From NCBI RefSeq assembly GCF_949152225.1, contig NZ_CASCJC010000001.1, positions 1,736,001 through 1,800,000 on the forward strand: a DNA stretch of 64,000 nt, written 5' to 3'. The number at the start of each line of letters is the position of its first letter. Positions within the stretch are counted from its first letter, which is position 1. The notes under the pieces are model-generated. The model did not search any database. It worked only from the letters and a program-made list of their open reading frames with translations, and had not been told where the DNA came from. The translations under genes and the position numbers were made by a program. This document shows, piece after piece, positions 52,655-61,006 of this stretch. The DNA is from Ligilactobacillus sp900765635. GTDB taxonomy: Bacteria; Bacillota; Bacilli; Lactobacillales; Lactobacillaceae.

Positions 52655-53331
52655 ATTTCCATTAATTTTTTTGCGAAGGCTATCTCCATTTCTTGTTGTT
52701 TAAGTTGGGCTTTTAGTAGACGATTTTCAGCTTTGAGATGGTCAAGTTCGGTCAATGATTCTTCTGGTTTTGATTTTCCACGATTATCACGTAGTGATTC
52801 AGGATTATTACCACTAGCTGTATATTTTTTATACCAGTTATATACTTGAATATAACTGACATTATTCTTATTTGCGACTAAGTTATAATTTAGATTATGT
52901 TTAATAAGGTCTTCAATTATCTTTAAACGTTTTTCAAAGGTTGTTTTTTTGGCGGGCTTTCTTTTTTTAGGCATACTTGAGTCTCTCTTTCTAGGCGAAT
53001 ACGCCTCTATATTAAATTCATTATACCGTTTTATCCAATCAAAAAGTTGTTTATCTGATTTCACTCCATTTTTTATTGCGAATTCGAGTGCAGAATCTAT
53101 TGATTCTTTAAAAGAAGCGACCAAAGAAATTTTAAATTTAAGAGAATATCTCTAATTATTGGATTTACTATTAAGTCCGTCGATTCCCTGATACTTATAC
53201 AATAGCCTCCAACTATTTAATGTTTTTCTATCAATAGAATACTCATTTAGAACTTGCGAAATACTCGTCTTCTTTACTTCTTTTAAAATAGCTAATTTTT
53301 GTTCTGGACTAAATTTTGGTTTTCTTCCCAT
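52615..53331 (-). pseudogene. IS3 orfA with amber stop
   Basis: ATG 53329-53331 begins MGRKPKFSPEQKLAILKEVK; the frame stops at TAG 53152-53154 and goes on RYSLKFKISLVASFKESIDS ... to the leucine-zipper-like LKAENRLLKAQLKQQEMEIAFAK. One nonsense change breaks a complete orfA of about 238 codons with two HTH units. Confidence 0.85.
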
Positions 53332-53447
53332 AAAAAAATACCCTCCAAGTATACGATGATTTTATATATTTCATCTGTATACTTAGAAGGCATTATAGCC
53401 CCATGTGATTTCAGGGGTTTTTTATTCTTTTAAGTTTCCACAAAAAT

Positions 53448-53482
53448 AAAAAAACTTCGCGGTTAAGGGGAAAACCGCGAAG
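53448..53482 (-). terminator. Strong orphan terminator on the minus strand
   Basis: CTTCGCGGTT (53455-53464) pairs with AACCGCGAAG (53473-53482), 8-base loop; T7 follows on the minus strand. No minus-strand gene ends here, since scrK has its own terminator at 53682. The 200 bases upstream (53483-53680) hold no convincing ORF; a small RNA is possible. Confidence 0.8.
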
Positions 53483-53681
53483 AAAAAAGAGTAGTCTTTC
53501 CTATAAAGATAAGCACTTTTAGTATGTTTACTTTTTATAGAGAAAAAAAGTTATGAAACTTGTTTTGCTATTGGGTATGCTTATATACTAATGCTTACCT
53601 GTGAAAAAAATATGACTATCTTATACAGATTTAATTAAAAAAATATGTTTTCTTTCTTAAAAATTTGCGCTTTTTTTGAAC

Positions 53682-53712
53682 AAAAAGGCAGTTGCATACA
53701 ACAACTACCTTT
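53682..53712 (-). terminator. Terminator of scrK
   Basis: AAAGG-c-AGTTG with CAACT-a-CCTTT (one mismatch), minus-strand T5. Confidence 0.75.
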
Positions 53713-53720
53713 AAAATCAC

Positions 53721-54602
53721 TTATTTCCCTTCTTCTAAAGCTTGCTTTGCTAAGGCAAAATCACCTAAAGTTGCCGAACCATTGTTAGCAACTTTTGGCA
53801 TCACGATATATTCAGCCAAATCACCGACTTCGACATAGTCATTTAACATTTCGCTAAATTGCACGCGAACTTTTTGCAAGAATGTCTCGCTAGACACCCC
53901 ACCACCGATAATAACTTTATCTGGGCGCACGGTTAAAGTCGCTTGCATCACGGCTTGGGCCACATAATAGGCCACGATATCCCAAGTTGGGTTATCAAAC
54001 GGTACATCTTGGCCGGCAATCCCTAAACGCGCCTTAAAACTTGGGCCAGCTGCCACGCCTTCTAAACAATCACCATGATATGGGCAAACACCTTTGAAAG
54101 CTAAGTCTTCTGGATGACGTTTTACCAAGACATGGCCCATTTCTGGATGACCCTTCGCGCCTACTAGCTTGCCATCGATCACGATTCCAGCCCCGATTCC
54201 AGTTCCGACTGTGTAATATACTAATGAACTTAATTCTTGACCGGCATCCTTGTAAGCAACGTATTCACCATAAGCCGAACCATTTACATCAGTTGTCCAT
54301 GCCATTGGTACATCTAGGGTCTTCTTTAATGTTCCTAAGAAATCAGCATCATGCCAACCTGGCTTTGGTGTAGTTGTCACATAGCCGTACTTAGGCGAGT
54401 CCTTGCGAATTTCAATCGGACCAAATGATGCAATCCCGATTGCCTTTAAATCAGGAAATTGTGCAAAAAATTCACTTGTCTTAGCTAATGTTTCTTCAGG
54501 TGTAGTCGTTGGAAATTGGACCATTTCTTTTACTTGATAATTTTCATCACCGACCGCACAGACAAATTTTGTCCCGCCGGCTTCAACACTTCCTAAAAGC
54601 AT
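53721..54602 (-). CDS. scrK: Fructokinase (ROK family)
   Basis: 293 residues. SVEAGGTKFVCAVG, TDVNGSAYGEY (catalytic D), VGTGIGAGIVIDG, then GHPEMGHVLVKRHPED ... CPYHGDCLEG with the His/Cys zinc ligands of the ScrK/YdhR group. Phosphorylates fructose to fructose 6-phosphate in the cytoplasm. Alone on the strand; divergent from pdhA across a 426-base region. RBS GGAGG. Confidence 0.92.
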   Translation of the reverse strand: MLLGSVEAGGTKFVCAVGDENYQVKEMVQFPTTTPEETLAKTSEFFAQFPDLKAIGIASFGPIEIRKDSPKYGYVTTTPKPGWHDADFLGTLKKTLDVPMAWTTDVNGSAYGEYVAYKDAGQELSSLVYYTVGTGIGAGIVIDGKLVGAKGHPEMGHVLVKRHPEDLAFKGVCPYHGDCLEGVAAGPSFKARLGIAGQDVPFDNPTWDIVAYYVAQAVMQATLTVRPDKVIIGGGVSSETFLQKVRVQFSEMLNDYVEVGDLAEYIVMPKVANNGSATLGDFALAKQALEEGK

Positions 54603-54891
54603 CTTATATTACCTCCATCACAAACAAATTATGTTTGTTTTAAGTTTATCTAACTACATTAAATTATGCAATTTTTCACGCAAAAAAACTAGTCCTATCT
54701 GGAAAATCGTCTAAAAAGATGCATATCGTCAATATATCAGGTTACCTTCTTAATAAAAATTTTAAAGATTAATTTAAAGACATTAGTGAAGAAAATCACA
54801 TTGTGCACAATTTAAAATTTTTTTCAGCATATTAATTTCAATTATTATCAGTTATTTAACATATATATACAATATGTGCAAGATGCAACAA

Positions 54892-54909
54892 TGTTTACAA
54901 CGTTAAACA
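54892..54909. promoter_or_regulatory. Inverted repeat, candidate operator
   Basis: TGTTTACAACGTTAAACA: perfect 6-base arms TGTTTA/TAAACA with a CG-containing centre, LacI/CcpA-like in shape. Could serve scrK, pdh or both. Confidence 0.5.
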
Positions 54910-54928
54910 AACAGAGTAACATTCATTG

Positions 54929-54941
54929 TGTAAGCGTTACA
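54929..54941. promoter_or_regulatory. cre-like site upstream of pdhA
   Basis: TGTAAGCGTTACA, symmetrical 5-base arms around GCG; one base shorter than the usual cre. Suggests CcpA control of pyruvate dehydrogenase. Confidence 0.5.
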
Positions 54942-55028
54942 GTAAAGAAATGATTTGTTTGTCGGTTTTTTGTCATATAGTTAAAAAATTGCTTATTGTA
55001 GCAATAACTGATTTAGGAGGCTTTATAG

Positions 55029-56120
55029 ATGAGTAGAATAGATTTTGATAAATTAAACGCAGCCCCTGTGATTGAACCTATCCGTGTTTTAGATGAAACC
55101 GGAAAAGTGGTTGATCAAGAGTTGGCTGCTTTATTGAGCGATGAAGAGTTAGTAGAACTCTTCAAACAAATGGTTTGGTCACGTGTTTTAAACGAACGTT
55201 CAACCAAACTTAACCGCCAAGGTCGTTTGGGCTTTTTTGCTCCAACAGCTGGCGAAGAAGCAAGCCAAATTGCTTCTAACTTTGCAATGGAAAAAGAAGA
55301 TTTTTTATTGCCCGCTTACCGTGATATTCCACAATTAGTTCAACACGGTTTACCACTTTATCAAGCATTCTTGTGGTCAAAAGGTCATGCTTTGGGAAAC
55401 AAGTATCCTGAAGGTTTACAAGCTTTACCACCACAAATCATCATTGGCGCACAATATGTACAAGCTGCCGGTGTTGCTTTAGGTCTTAAGAGAAATCAAA
55501 AACCTAATGTCGCTTACACATACACCGGAGATGGTGGTACTTCTGAAGGTGATTTTTACGAAGGAATGAACTTTGCCGGCGCATTCAAAGCACCTGCTAT
55601 CTTCTTTGTTCAAAACAACGGTTACGCTATTTCTGTGCCACGTGCTTTGCAAACAGCTGCACCTACTTTAGCACAAAAAGCTGTTGCTGCCGGAATCCCT
55701 GGCGTTCAAGTAGATGGTATGGATGCTTTAGCCGTTTATGCGGTTACTAAATCTGCTCGTGATTGGAGCGTTGCTGGCAACGGCCCTGTTTTAATCGAAA
55801 CATTAACCTATCGCTATGGTCCACATACATTATCCGGTGATGATCCAAAACGTTACCGGACTTCTGCTGAAGAAGGCGATTGGCAACAAAAAGATCCATT
55901 GATCAGAATGCGTAAATACTTGCTTGAAAAAGGTCTTTGGACATCTGAATTAGAACAAAGTTGGGAAGAAGAATTCAACGAACAAATCAACGAAGCAATC
56001 AAAGAAACTGAAGCAGCTCCTGTTCAAAAGATCAGTGAATTCTTAGAAAACACATTTATCGATACACCGCAAACCTTACAAGATCAAATTGCGGTTTTCA
56101 AGGCAAAGGAGGCTAAATAA
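55029..56120 (+). CDS. pdhA: Pyruvate dehydrogenase E1 alpha subunit
   Basis: 363 residues. GRLGFFAPTAGEEASQIAS, LPAYRDIPQLVQHG, thiamine diphosphate motif GDGGTSEGDFYEGMNFAGAFKAPAIFFVQNN, and the phosphorylation-loop region YRYGPHTLSGDDPKRYR. With PdhB decarboxylates pyruvate and reductively acetylates lipoyl-E2. RBS AGGAGG. First gene of pdhABCD-lplA. Confidence 0.97.
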   Translation: MSRIDFDKLNAAPVIEPIRVLDETGKVVDQELAALLSDEELVELFKQMVWSRVLNERSTKLNRQGRLGFFAPTAGEEASQIASNFAMEKEDFLLPAYRDIPQLVQHGLPLYQAFLWSKGHALGNKYPEGLQALPPQIIIGAQYVQAAGVALGLKRNQKPNVAYTYTGDGGTSEGDFYEGMNFAGAFKAPAIFFVQNNGYAISVPRALQTAAPTLAQKAVAAGIPGVQVDGMDALAVYAVTKSARDWSVAGNGPVLIETLTYRYGPHTLSGDDPKRYRTSAEEGDWQQKDPLIRMRKYLLEKGLWTSELEQSWEEEFNEQINEAIKETEAAPVQKISEFLENTFIDTPQTLQDQIAVFKAKEAK

Positions 56121-56121
56121 A

Positions 56122-57099
56122 ATGGCAAAAATCACAATGATTAAGGCTATTACAGAAGCCATGGACCAAGAATTAAAGAACAACGACAAAGTATTAATCT
56201 TTGGTGAAGACGTTGGACGTAACGGTGGGGTTTTCCGTGCAACCGATGGCTTGCAAGACATTCACGGTAAAGACCGCGTTTTTGATACTCCACTAGCTGA
56301 ATCTGGTATTGGTGGTTTAGCCTTTGGTTTAGCTTTACAAGGTTTCCGCCCTATCTGTGAAATCCAATTCTTTGGTTTTGTATTTGAAGTTATGGATCAA
56401 ATTGCTGGTCAAATCTCACGGACTCACTACCGTATGAGTAAGAGCCGTAAAATGCCAGTGACAATCCGTGCACCATTTGGTGGTGGTGTGCATACTCCTG
56501 AACTTCACTCTGATAGTTTAGAAGGTTTGATGGCACAAACACCAGGAATTCGTGTTGTGATCCCAAGTGGTCCATACGATGCTAAAGGTTTATTACTTTC
56601 TGCGATTCGTTCAGATGATCCCGTTGTCTTCTTGGAACATATGAAACTTTATCGCTCTGTCAAAGAAGAAGTGCCTGAAGAAATGTACACTATCCCGTTA
56701 GACAAAGCAGATGTTAAACGTGAAGGTAAAGATTTGACTATCATTTCTTATGGCTACATGGTTCAAGAAAGCTTAAAAGCTGCTGATGCTTTAGCTAAAG
56801 AAGGTATCGATGTTGAAGTTGTTGACTTACGAACAGTTTCACCAATTGATGAAGAAACAATCCTCGCTTCTGTTCAAAAAACTGGACGTGTTGTCTTGGT
56901 ACAAGAAGCACAACAACAAGCTGGTGTTTCTAGCCAAGTAGCTACAATCATTGCTGAAAAAGGCATTATGTCTTTAGAAGCACCAATCGGTCGTGTTTAT
57001 GCGCCAGATACACCATATCCATTTGGTGAAGCAGAACATGCATGGTTACCAAATAAAAACGATATTATCGCTAAGGTCAAAGAAATCGTGAACTACTAA
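56122..57099 (+). CDS. pdhB: Pyruvate dehydrogenase E1 beta subunit
   Basis: 325 residues from ATG 56122 (AAGGAGG upstream; one base after the pdhA stop). GEDVGRNGGVFRATDGLQ, DTPLAESGIGGLAFGLALQG, IRAPFGGGVHTPELHSDS, VVDLRTVSPIDEETI. Completes the E1 heterotetramer. Confidence 0.97.
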   Translation: MAKITMIKAITEAMDQELKNNDKVLIFGEDVGRNGGVFRATDGLQDIHGKDRVFDTPLAESGIGGLAFGLALQGFRPICEIQFFGFVFEVMDQIAGQISRTHYRMSKSRKMPVTIRAPFGGGVHTPELHSDSLEGLMAQTPGIRVVIPSGPYDAKGLLLSAIRSDDPVVFLEHMKLYRSVKEEVPEEMYTIPLDKADVKREGKDLTIISYGYMVQESLKAADALAKEGIDVEVVDLRTVSPIDEETILASVQKTGRVVLVQEAQQQAGVSSQVATIIAEKGIMSLEAPIGRVYAPDTPYPFGEAEHAWLPNKNDIIAKVKEIVNY

Positions 57100-57115
57100 T
57101 TGGAGGTAAAAATTA

Positions 57116-58405
57116 ATGAGTAGATATCAATTTAAATTACCCGATATCGGTGAAGGTATCGCCGAAGGAACAATCGGTGAATGGCACGTTAAGCCAGGCG
57201 ACGAAGTCCAAGTTGACGGCGAATTAGTACAAATTGAAAATGATAAATCAGTAGAAGAATTACCATCTCCTGTGGCTGGTAAAGTTATTAAAATCTTAGT
57301 GGCTGAAGGTGAAACGGCCGAAGTTGGCGATCCTTTGATCGAACTTGAAGTTGCTGAAGGTTTGGGTAATGTTGATGAAAGCCAAGAAGAAGCACCTGCT
57401 CAAGAAGCTAATGCTGAAGTTAAGCCACAAGAAACAACCCCTGCCACACCAGCAATCGCAGCTACAAATGCACCTAGCGTTCAAGACCACAGCTTACCTG
57501 TTTTAGCTATGCCTGTAGTCCGCGCTTATGCACGTGAAAAAGGTGTTGATTTGACTCAAGTTAAGGGTACAGGTAACCACGGCCAAATTTTACGTAGTGA
57601 TATCGATCAATTCTTAACTCAAGGTAGTGCTCCAATCGTTGTTAGTGAAGAACAAGAAGTTAAACAACCAACTAAAGCACCACAAGTTATTGCCGATGCA
57701 GCTTGGCCACAACATGCTGAAAAAATGTCAGCTGTTCGTTACGCAACCGCTAAATCAGTGGCACGCTCAGTTCAAGAAATCCCACACGTTCATGTCTTTG
57801 ATGAAGTTGTCGTGGATAAATTATGGGAACATCGTGCAAAATACAAAGAATTGGCTTTACAAAAAGATGTCCGCCTAACCTTCTTGGCTTACATCGTCAA
57901 AGCCGTTGCTGTTGTGCTTAAAGAATTCCCAATCTTTAACTCAGTTGTTGATATGGACAACAAGCAAATGATCTTTAATGACTTCATCAATGTTGGTATC
58001 GCAACCGATACTGAACGTGGTTTGTTTATGCCAAACATCAAGCATGCAGATCAAATGAGTTTATTTGGCATCGCAAAACAAATCACAGAAAACACAGCCA
58101 AGGCTAAAGAAGGTAAATTAACAGTTGAAGATATGAAACATGCAAGCATTTCTTTAACTAACATCGGTTCTGTTGGTGGTGGATTCTTTACACCAATCAT
58201 TAACTGGCCAGAAGTTGCCATCTTAGGTATTGGTCGCATCACCAAGGAAGCAGTTGTTCAAGGCGATGAAGTCATGGCTGCTAGAGTCTTGAAACTTTCC
58301 TTGGCCTTTGACCACCGTGTGATTGACGGTGCAACTGCTCAAAAGGCACTTAACCGCTTGAAAGAATTACTTGGCGAACCAGAATTGCTATTAATGGAGG
58401 GATAA
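57116..58405 (+). CDS. pdhC: Dihydrolipoamide acetyltransferase E2 of PDH
   Basis: 429 residues. A single lipoyl domain with lipoylated K44 (IENDKSVEE), Ala/Pro/Glu-rich linker, E1/E3-binding domain (MPVVRAYAREKGVDLTQVKG, about 130-165), second linker, and catalytic domain ending in FDHRVIDGATA (active histidine) and ELLLMEG. Core of the complex; transfers acetyl to CoA. Confidence 0.97.
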   Translation: MSRYQFKLPDIGEGIAEGTIGEWHVKPGDEVQVDGELVQIENDKSVEELPSPVAGKVIKILVAEGETAEVGDPLIELEVAEGLGNVDESQEEAPAQEANAEVKPQETTPATPAIAATNAPSVQDHSLPVLAMPVVRAYAREKGVDLTQVKGTGNHGQILRSDIDQFLTQGSAPIVVSEEQEVKQPTKAPQVIADAAWPQHAEKMSAVRYATAKSVARSVQEIPHVHVFDEVVVDKLWEHRAKYKELALQKDVRLTFLAYIVKAVAVVLKEFPIFNSVVDMDNKQMIFNDFINVGIATDTERGLFMPNIKHADQMSLFGIAKQITENTAKAKEGKLTVEDMKHASISLTNIGSVGGGFFTPIINWPEVAILGIGRITKEAVVQGDEVMAARVLKLSLAFDHRVIDGATAQKALNRLKELLGEPELLLMEG

Positions 58406-58407
58406 GA

Positions 58408-59814
58408 ATGGTTGTTGGAGATTTCGCAATCGAACTAGATACAGTTGTCATCGGGGCGGGCCCTGGTGGTTATGTTGCTGCAATTCATGCAGCTGAATTA
58501 GGTCAAAAAGTTACTGTGATTGAACGTGAATACATTGGCGGTGTCTGCTTAAACGTTGGTTGTATTCCATCTAAGGCTTTAATTGAAGCCGCACACCGTT
58601 ACCAAAATGCAATGAATTCCCAAGACATGGGTTTGCGTGTAACCGCAGCTAACCTTGATTTTTCAAAGACCCAAGAATGGAAACAAAAAGTTGTTTCTCA
58701 ATTAACCGGTGGTGTTGCTGGTTTATTTAAGAAACACAAAATCGATGTTATTTGGGGTAATGCTTACCTTAAAGACGAAAACACATTGCGTGTCTTAGAT
58801 AGCGAAGACAACGCACAAACTTATACTTTCAACAACTTGATTATCGCAACTGGTAGTCATCCAATTGAAATTCCTAATTTTAAATTCGAAGGACGTGTGC
58901 TTGATTCAACTGGCGCTTTAGCTTTAACAGAAGTTCCTAAACGTTTAGTTGTAATCGGTGGTGGCTACATCGGTTCTGAATTGGCTTCTGCTTACGCTAA
59001 CTTAGGTGCACACGTTTCTATCTTAGAAGGCTCTGATTCAATCTTAGCTAACTATGAAAAAGACTTGGTGAAAGTTGTTGAACATCACTTTAGCAAACAA
59101 GGTGTAGATATTTACACTAATGCTTTTGCTAAAAATTCTGAACAAACAAAAGATTCCGTAATCATCACCGCTAACGTCAATGGTAAAGATATGGAAATCG
59201 AAGCTGATTACTGCATCGTTTCCGTTGGTCGTCGCCCTAACACACGCGACATGGGCTTAGAACAAATTGGTGTTAAAATTGATGAACGTGGCTTAATCGA
59301 AGTTGATGCTCAAAGCCGTACAAGTGTACCAAACATCTATGCAATTGGTGATGTGGTTCCTGGCTTTGCTTTAGCACACAAAGCTAGCTACGAAGGTAAA
59401 GTTGCTGCCGAAGCAATCGCAGGTAAGCCAACAATTGTTGATTACCATGCAATGCCTGCTGTTTGCTATACAGACACTTCGATTGCAACAACTGGTTTAA
59501 CCTTTGCGGAAGCTAAAGAACAAGGCTTAGACGTTAAAAAAGCACAATTCCCATTTGCAGCTAATGGTCGTGCAATCTCAATGGGTGCAACAAATGGTTT
59601 TGTACGCTTAGTCTTTATCAAAGACTCTAACATTTTAGTCGGAGCTCAAATCGTTGGGGCACACTCTTCTGACTTGATCAGTGAATTGACCTTAGCTATT
59701 GAAGCCGGTGCAACCGTTGATGACGTTGCCTTAACTATCCATCCACATCCATCAATCAGTGAAGCTGTCATGGATGCTGCTGATGTTGGTTTAGGGTTCC
59801 CAACAAACATCTAA
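58408..59814 (+). CDS. pdhD: Dihydrolipoamide dehydrogenase E3
   Basis: 468 residues. FAD site VIGAGPGGYVAAIHAAELGQ, redox-active disulfide GGVCLNVGCIPSK, NAD site VVIGGGYIGSELASAYANLG, C-terminal HPHPSISEAV with the catalytic His-Glu pair. Reoxidises the lipoyl groups with NAD+. Starts 2 bases after pdhC. Confidence 0.97.
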   Translation: MVVGDFAIELDTVVIGAGPGGYVAAIHAAELGQKVTVIEREYIGGVCLNVGCIPSKALIEAAHRYQNAMNSQDMGLRVTAANLDFSKTQEWKQKVVSQLTGGVAGLFKKHKIDVIWGNAYLKDENTLRVLDSEDNAQTYTFNNLIIATGSHPIEIPNFKFEGRVLDSTGALALTEVPKRLVVIGGGYIGSELASAYANLGAHVSILEGSDSILANYEKDLVKVVEHHFSKQGVDIYTNAFAKNSEQTKDSVIITANVNGKDMEIEADYCIVSVGRRPNTRDMGLEQIGVKIDERGLIEVDAQSRTSVPNIYAIGDVVPGFALAHKASYEGKVAAEAIAGKPTIVDYHAMPAVCYTDTSIATTGLTFAEAKEQGLDVKKAQFPFAANGRAISMGATNGFVRLVFIKDSNILVGAQIVGAHSSDLISELTLAIEAGATVDDVALTIHPHPSISEAVMDAADVGLGFPTNI

Positions 59815-59826
59815 GGGGTGAATTAG

Positions 59827-60846
59827 ATGCAATATCTAGCAATGCAAACCAATGATATTCGCACAAACTTAGCAACTGAACAATATTTGCTCAACTCTGG
59901 TAAAATCAAACCACCTTTCATGTTGTTTTATATCGAAAAACCTTGCATCATCGTAGGGCGTAACCAAAACACCATGGAAGAAATCGATCCGATTTACTGC
60001 CAAGAAAACGGCGTAACAGTTACTCGCCGTCTTTCTGGTGGGGGTGCAGTCTATCAAGATTTAGGCAATCTATGCTATAGCTTTGTCGTTCCTGCTGAAA
60101 AACAACAATTCGGTGATTTTTCAAGTATCTTGCAACCAATCGTCGATGTATTACACGACATGGGCGCAACTGGTGCGCAAGTTAACGGACGCAACGATAT
60201 TATCATTGATAATAAAAAATTCTCCGGCAATGCAATGTATACCAAAAATGGGATTAGCTTTTGCCATGGAACCTTGATGTTTGACGTTGATACAAGTGCA
60301 GTTGCTAGTGCCTTGCGTGTTCCTCAAGATAAGATTGAATCAAAAGGTATCAAATCTGTGCGCTCACGTGTTACTAACATCAAACCTTATCTAAAACCAG
60401 CATACCAAAATTTGGATGCTTTTGGATTTAGGGATGAATTAATTAAAAAACTTCTCAAAGTCGATACACTAGAACAAGCCCAAGCTTTTGCTTTTAATCT
60501 AGATGAAACCGACAAAAAAGAAATTGAAAAGATTACCCAAGAACTTTATAGCAATTGGGATTGGGTCTATGGTAAATCCCCTGAATTTAGTGTGCAACGG
60601 CGCCAAAAATTCGTAGGTGGAACCATCGATGCTCGTTACGTCGTTGAAAACGGCAAGATTACTGTCGCTAAAATCTATGGTGATTTCTTCGGTGCTAAAG
60701 CCGTCAACGACCTTGAAACAGCCTTAATCGGCGTAGTTTATGATGCTGATACCATTGCTAAAGCTTTAGCTGATTTTGATTTAAGTGCTTACTTTAGTGG
60801 TATTGAGCCTAATGATGTTATTGATCTGTTAAGCAAACAAAAATAA
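59827..60846 (+). CDS. lplA: Lipoate-protein ligase A
   Basis: 339 residues. RRLSGGGAVYQDLGNLCYSF (substrate loop), NGRNDIIIDNKKFSGNA (catalytic lysine), plus the C-terminal LplA accessory domain. Activates free lipoate with ATP and attaches it to E2. Its place as last gene of the pdh operon links cofactor loading to enzyme synthesis and suggests dependence on scavenged lipoate. Confidence 0.95.
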   Translation: MQYLAMQTNDIRTNLATEQYLLNSGKIKPPFMLFYIEKPCIIVGRNQNTMEEIDPIYCQENGVTVTRRLSGGGAVYQDLGNLCYSFVVPAEKQQFGDFSSILQPIVDVLHDMGATGAQVNGRNDIIIDNKKFSGNAMYTKNGISFCHGTLMFDVDTSAVASALRVPQDKIESKGIKSVRSRVTNIKPYLKPAYQNLDAFGFRDELIKKLLKVDTLEQAQAFAFNLDETDKKEIEKITQELYSNWDWVYGKSPEFSVQRRQKFVGGTIDARYVVENGKITVAKIYGDFFGAKAVNDLETALIGVVYDADTIAKALADFDLSAYFSGIEPNDVIDLLSKQK

Positions 60847-60924
60847 ATCATTTCTGTAACCATCTAACCTAACCAGACTTGCTTAACAGTAAAATAAAAA
60901 TTCCTTCCCAATTTACGGGAAATA

Positions 60925-60957
60925 AAAAGCCATCCGTCAAGACGGATGGCTTTTTTG
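60925..60957. terminator. Bidirectional terminator after pdh operon
   Basis: AAAAGCCATCCGTC with GACGGATGGCTTTT, 2-base centre, A and T flanks; shared with the convergent GH1 operon. Confidence 0.95.
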
Positions 60958-61006
60958 TATAAAAATAGATGCTAGCTGTTAACCAGTAGCATCTATCCAA
61001 AGATTA

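Larger units (their letters stand above)
51717..53392 (-). mobile_element. IS3-family element, inactivated
   Basis: About 1.68 kb. Imperfect inverted ends: TGTCCTGTCAAGTATACAG on the left and TGCCTTCTAAGTATACAG on the right (read inward), both followed by AAATATATAAAA after a few bases. Encodes orfA and orfB on the minus strand, each with one in-frame nonsense codon. Flanking trinucleotides CTA/TTA are not an exact duplication, so ends may be off by a base or have mutated. Confidence 0.82.
54603..55028. other. Long scrK-pdhA intergenic regulatory region
   Basis: A/T-rich, no ORF supported. Contains an 18-base inverted repeat (54892-54909), a cre-like palindrome (54929-54941), a weak -10 TATAGT near 54977 for pdh, and a leader hairpin ATTGCT/AGCAAT near 54991-55008 just before the pdhA RBS. 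Confidence 0.6.

Noticed and set aside
53554..53592. 12-codon peptide MKLVLLLGMLIY as a type I toxin
   Set aside because: No clear RBS or promoter arrangement, too short, and no antisense RNA pattern beyond the orphan terminator.
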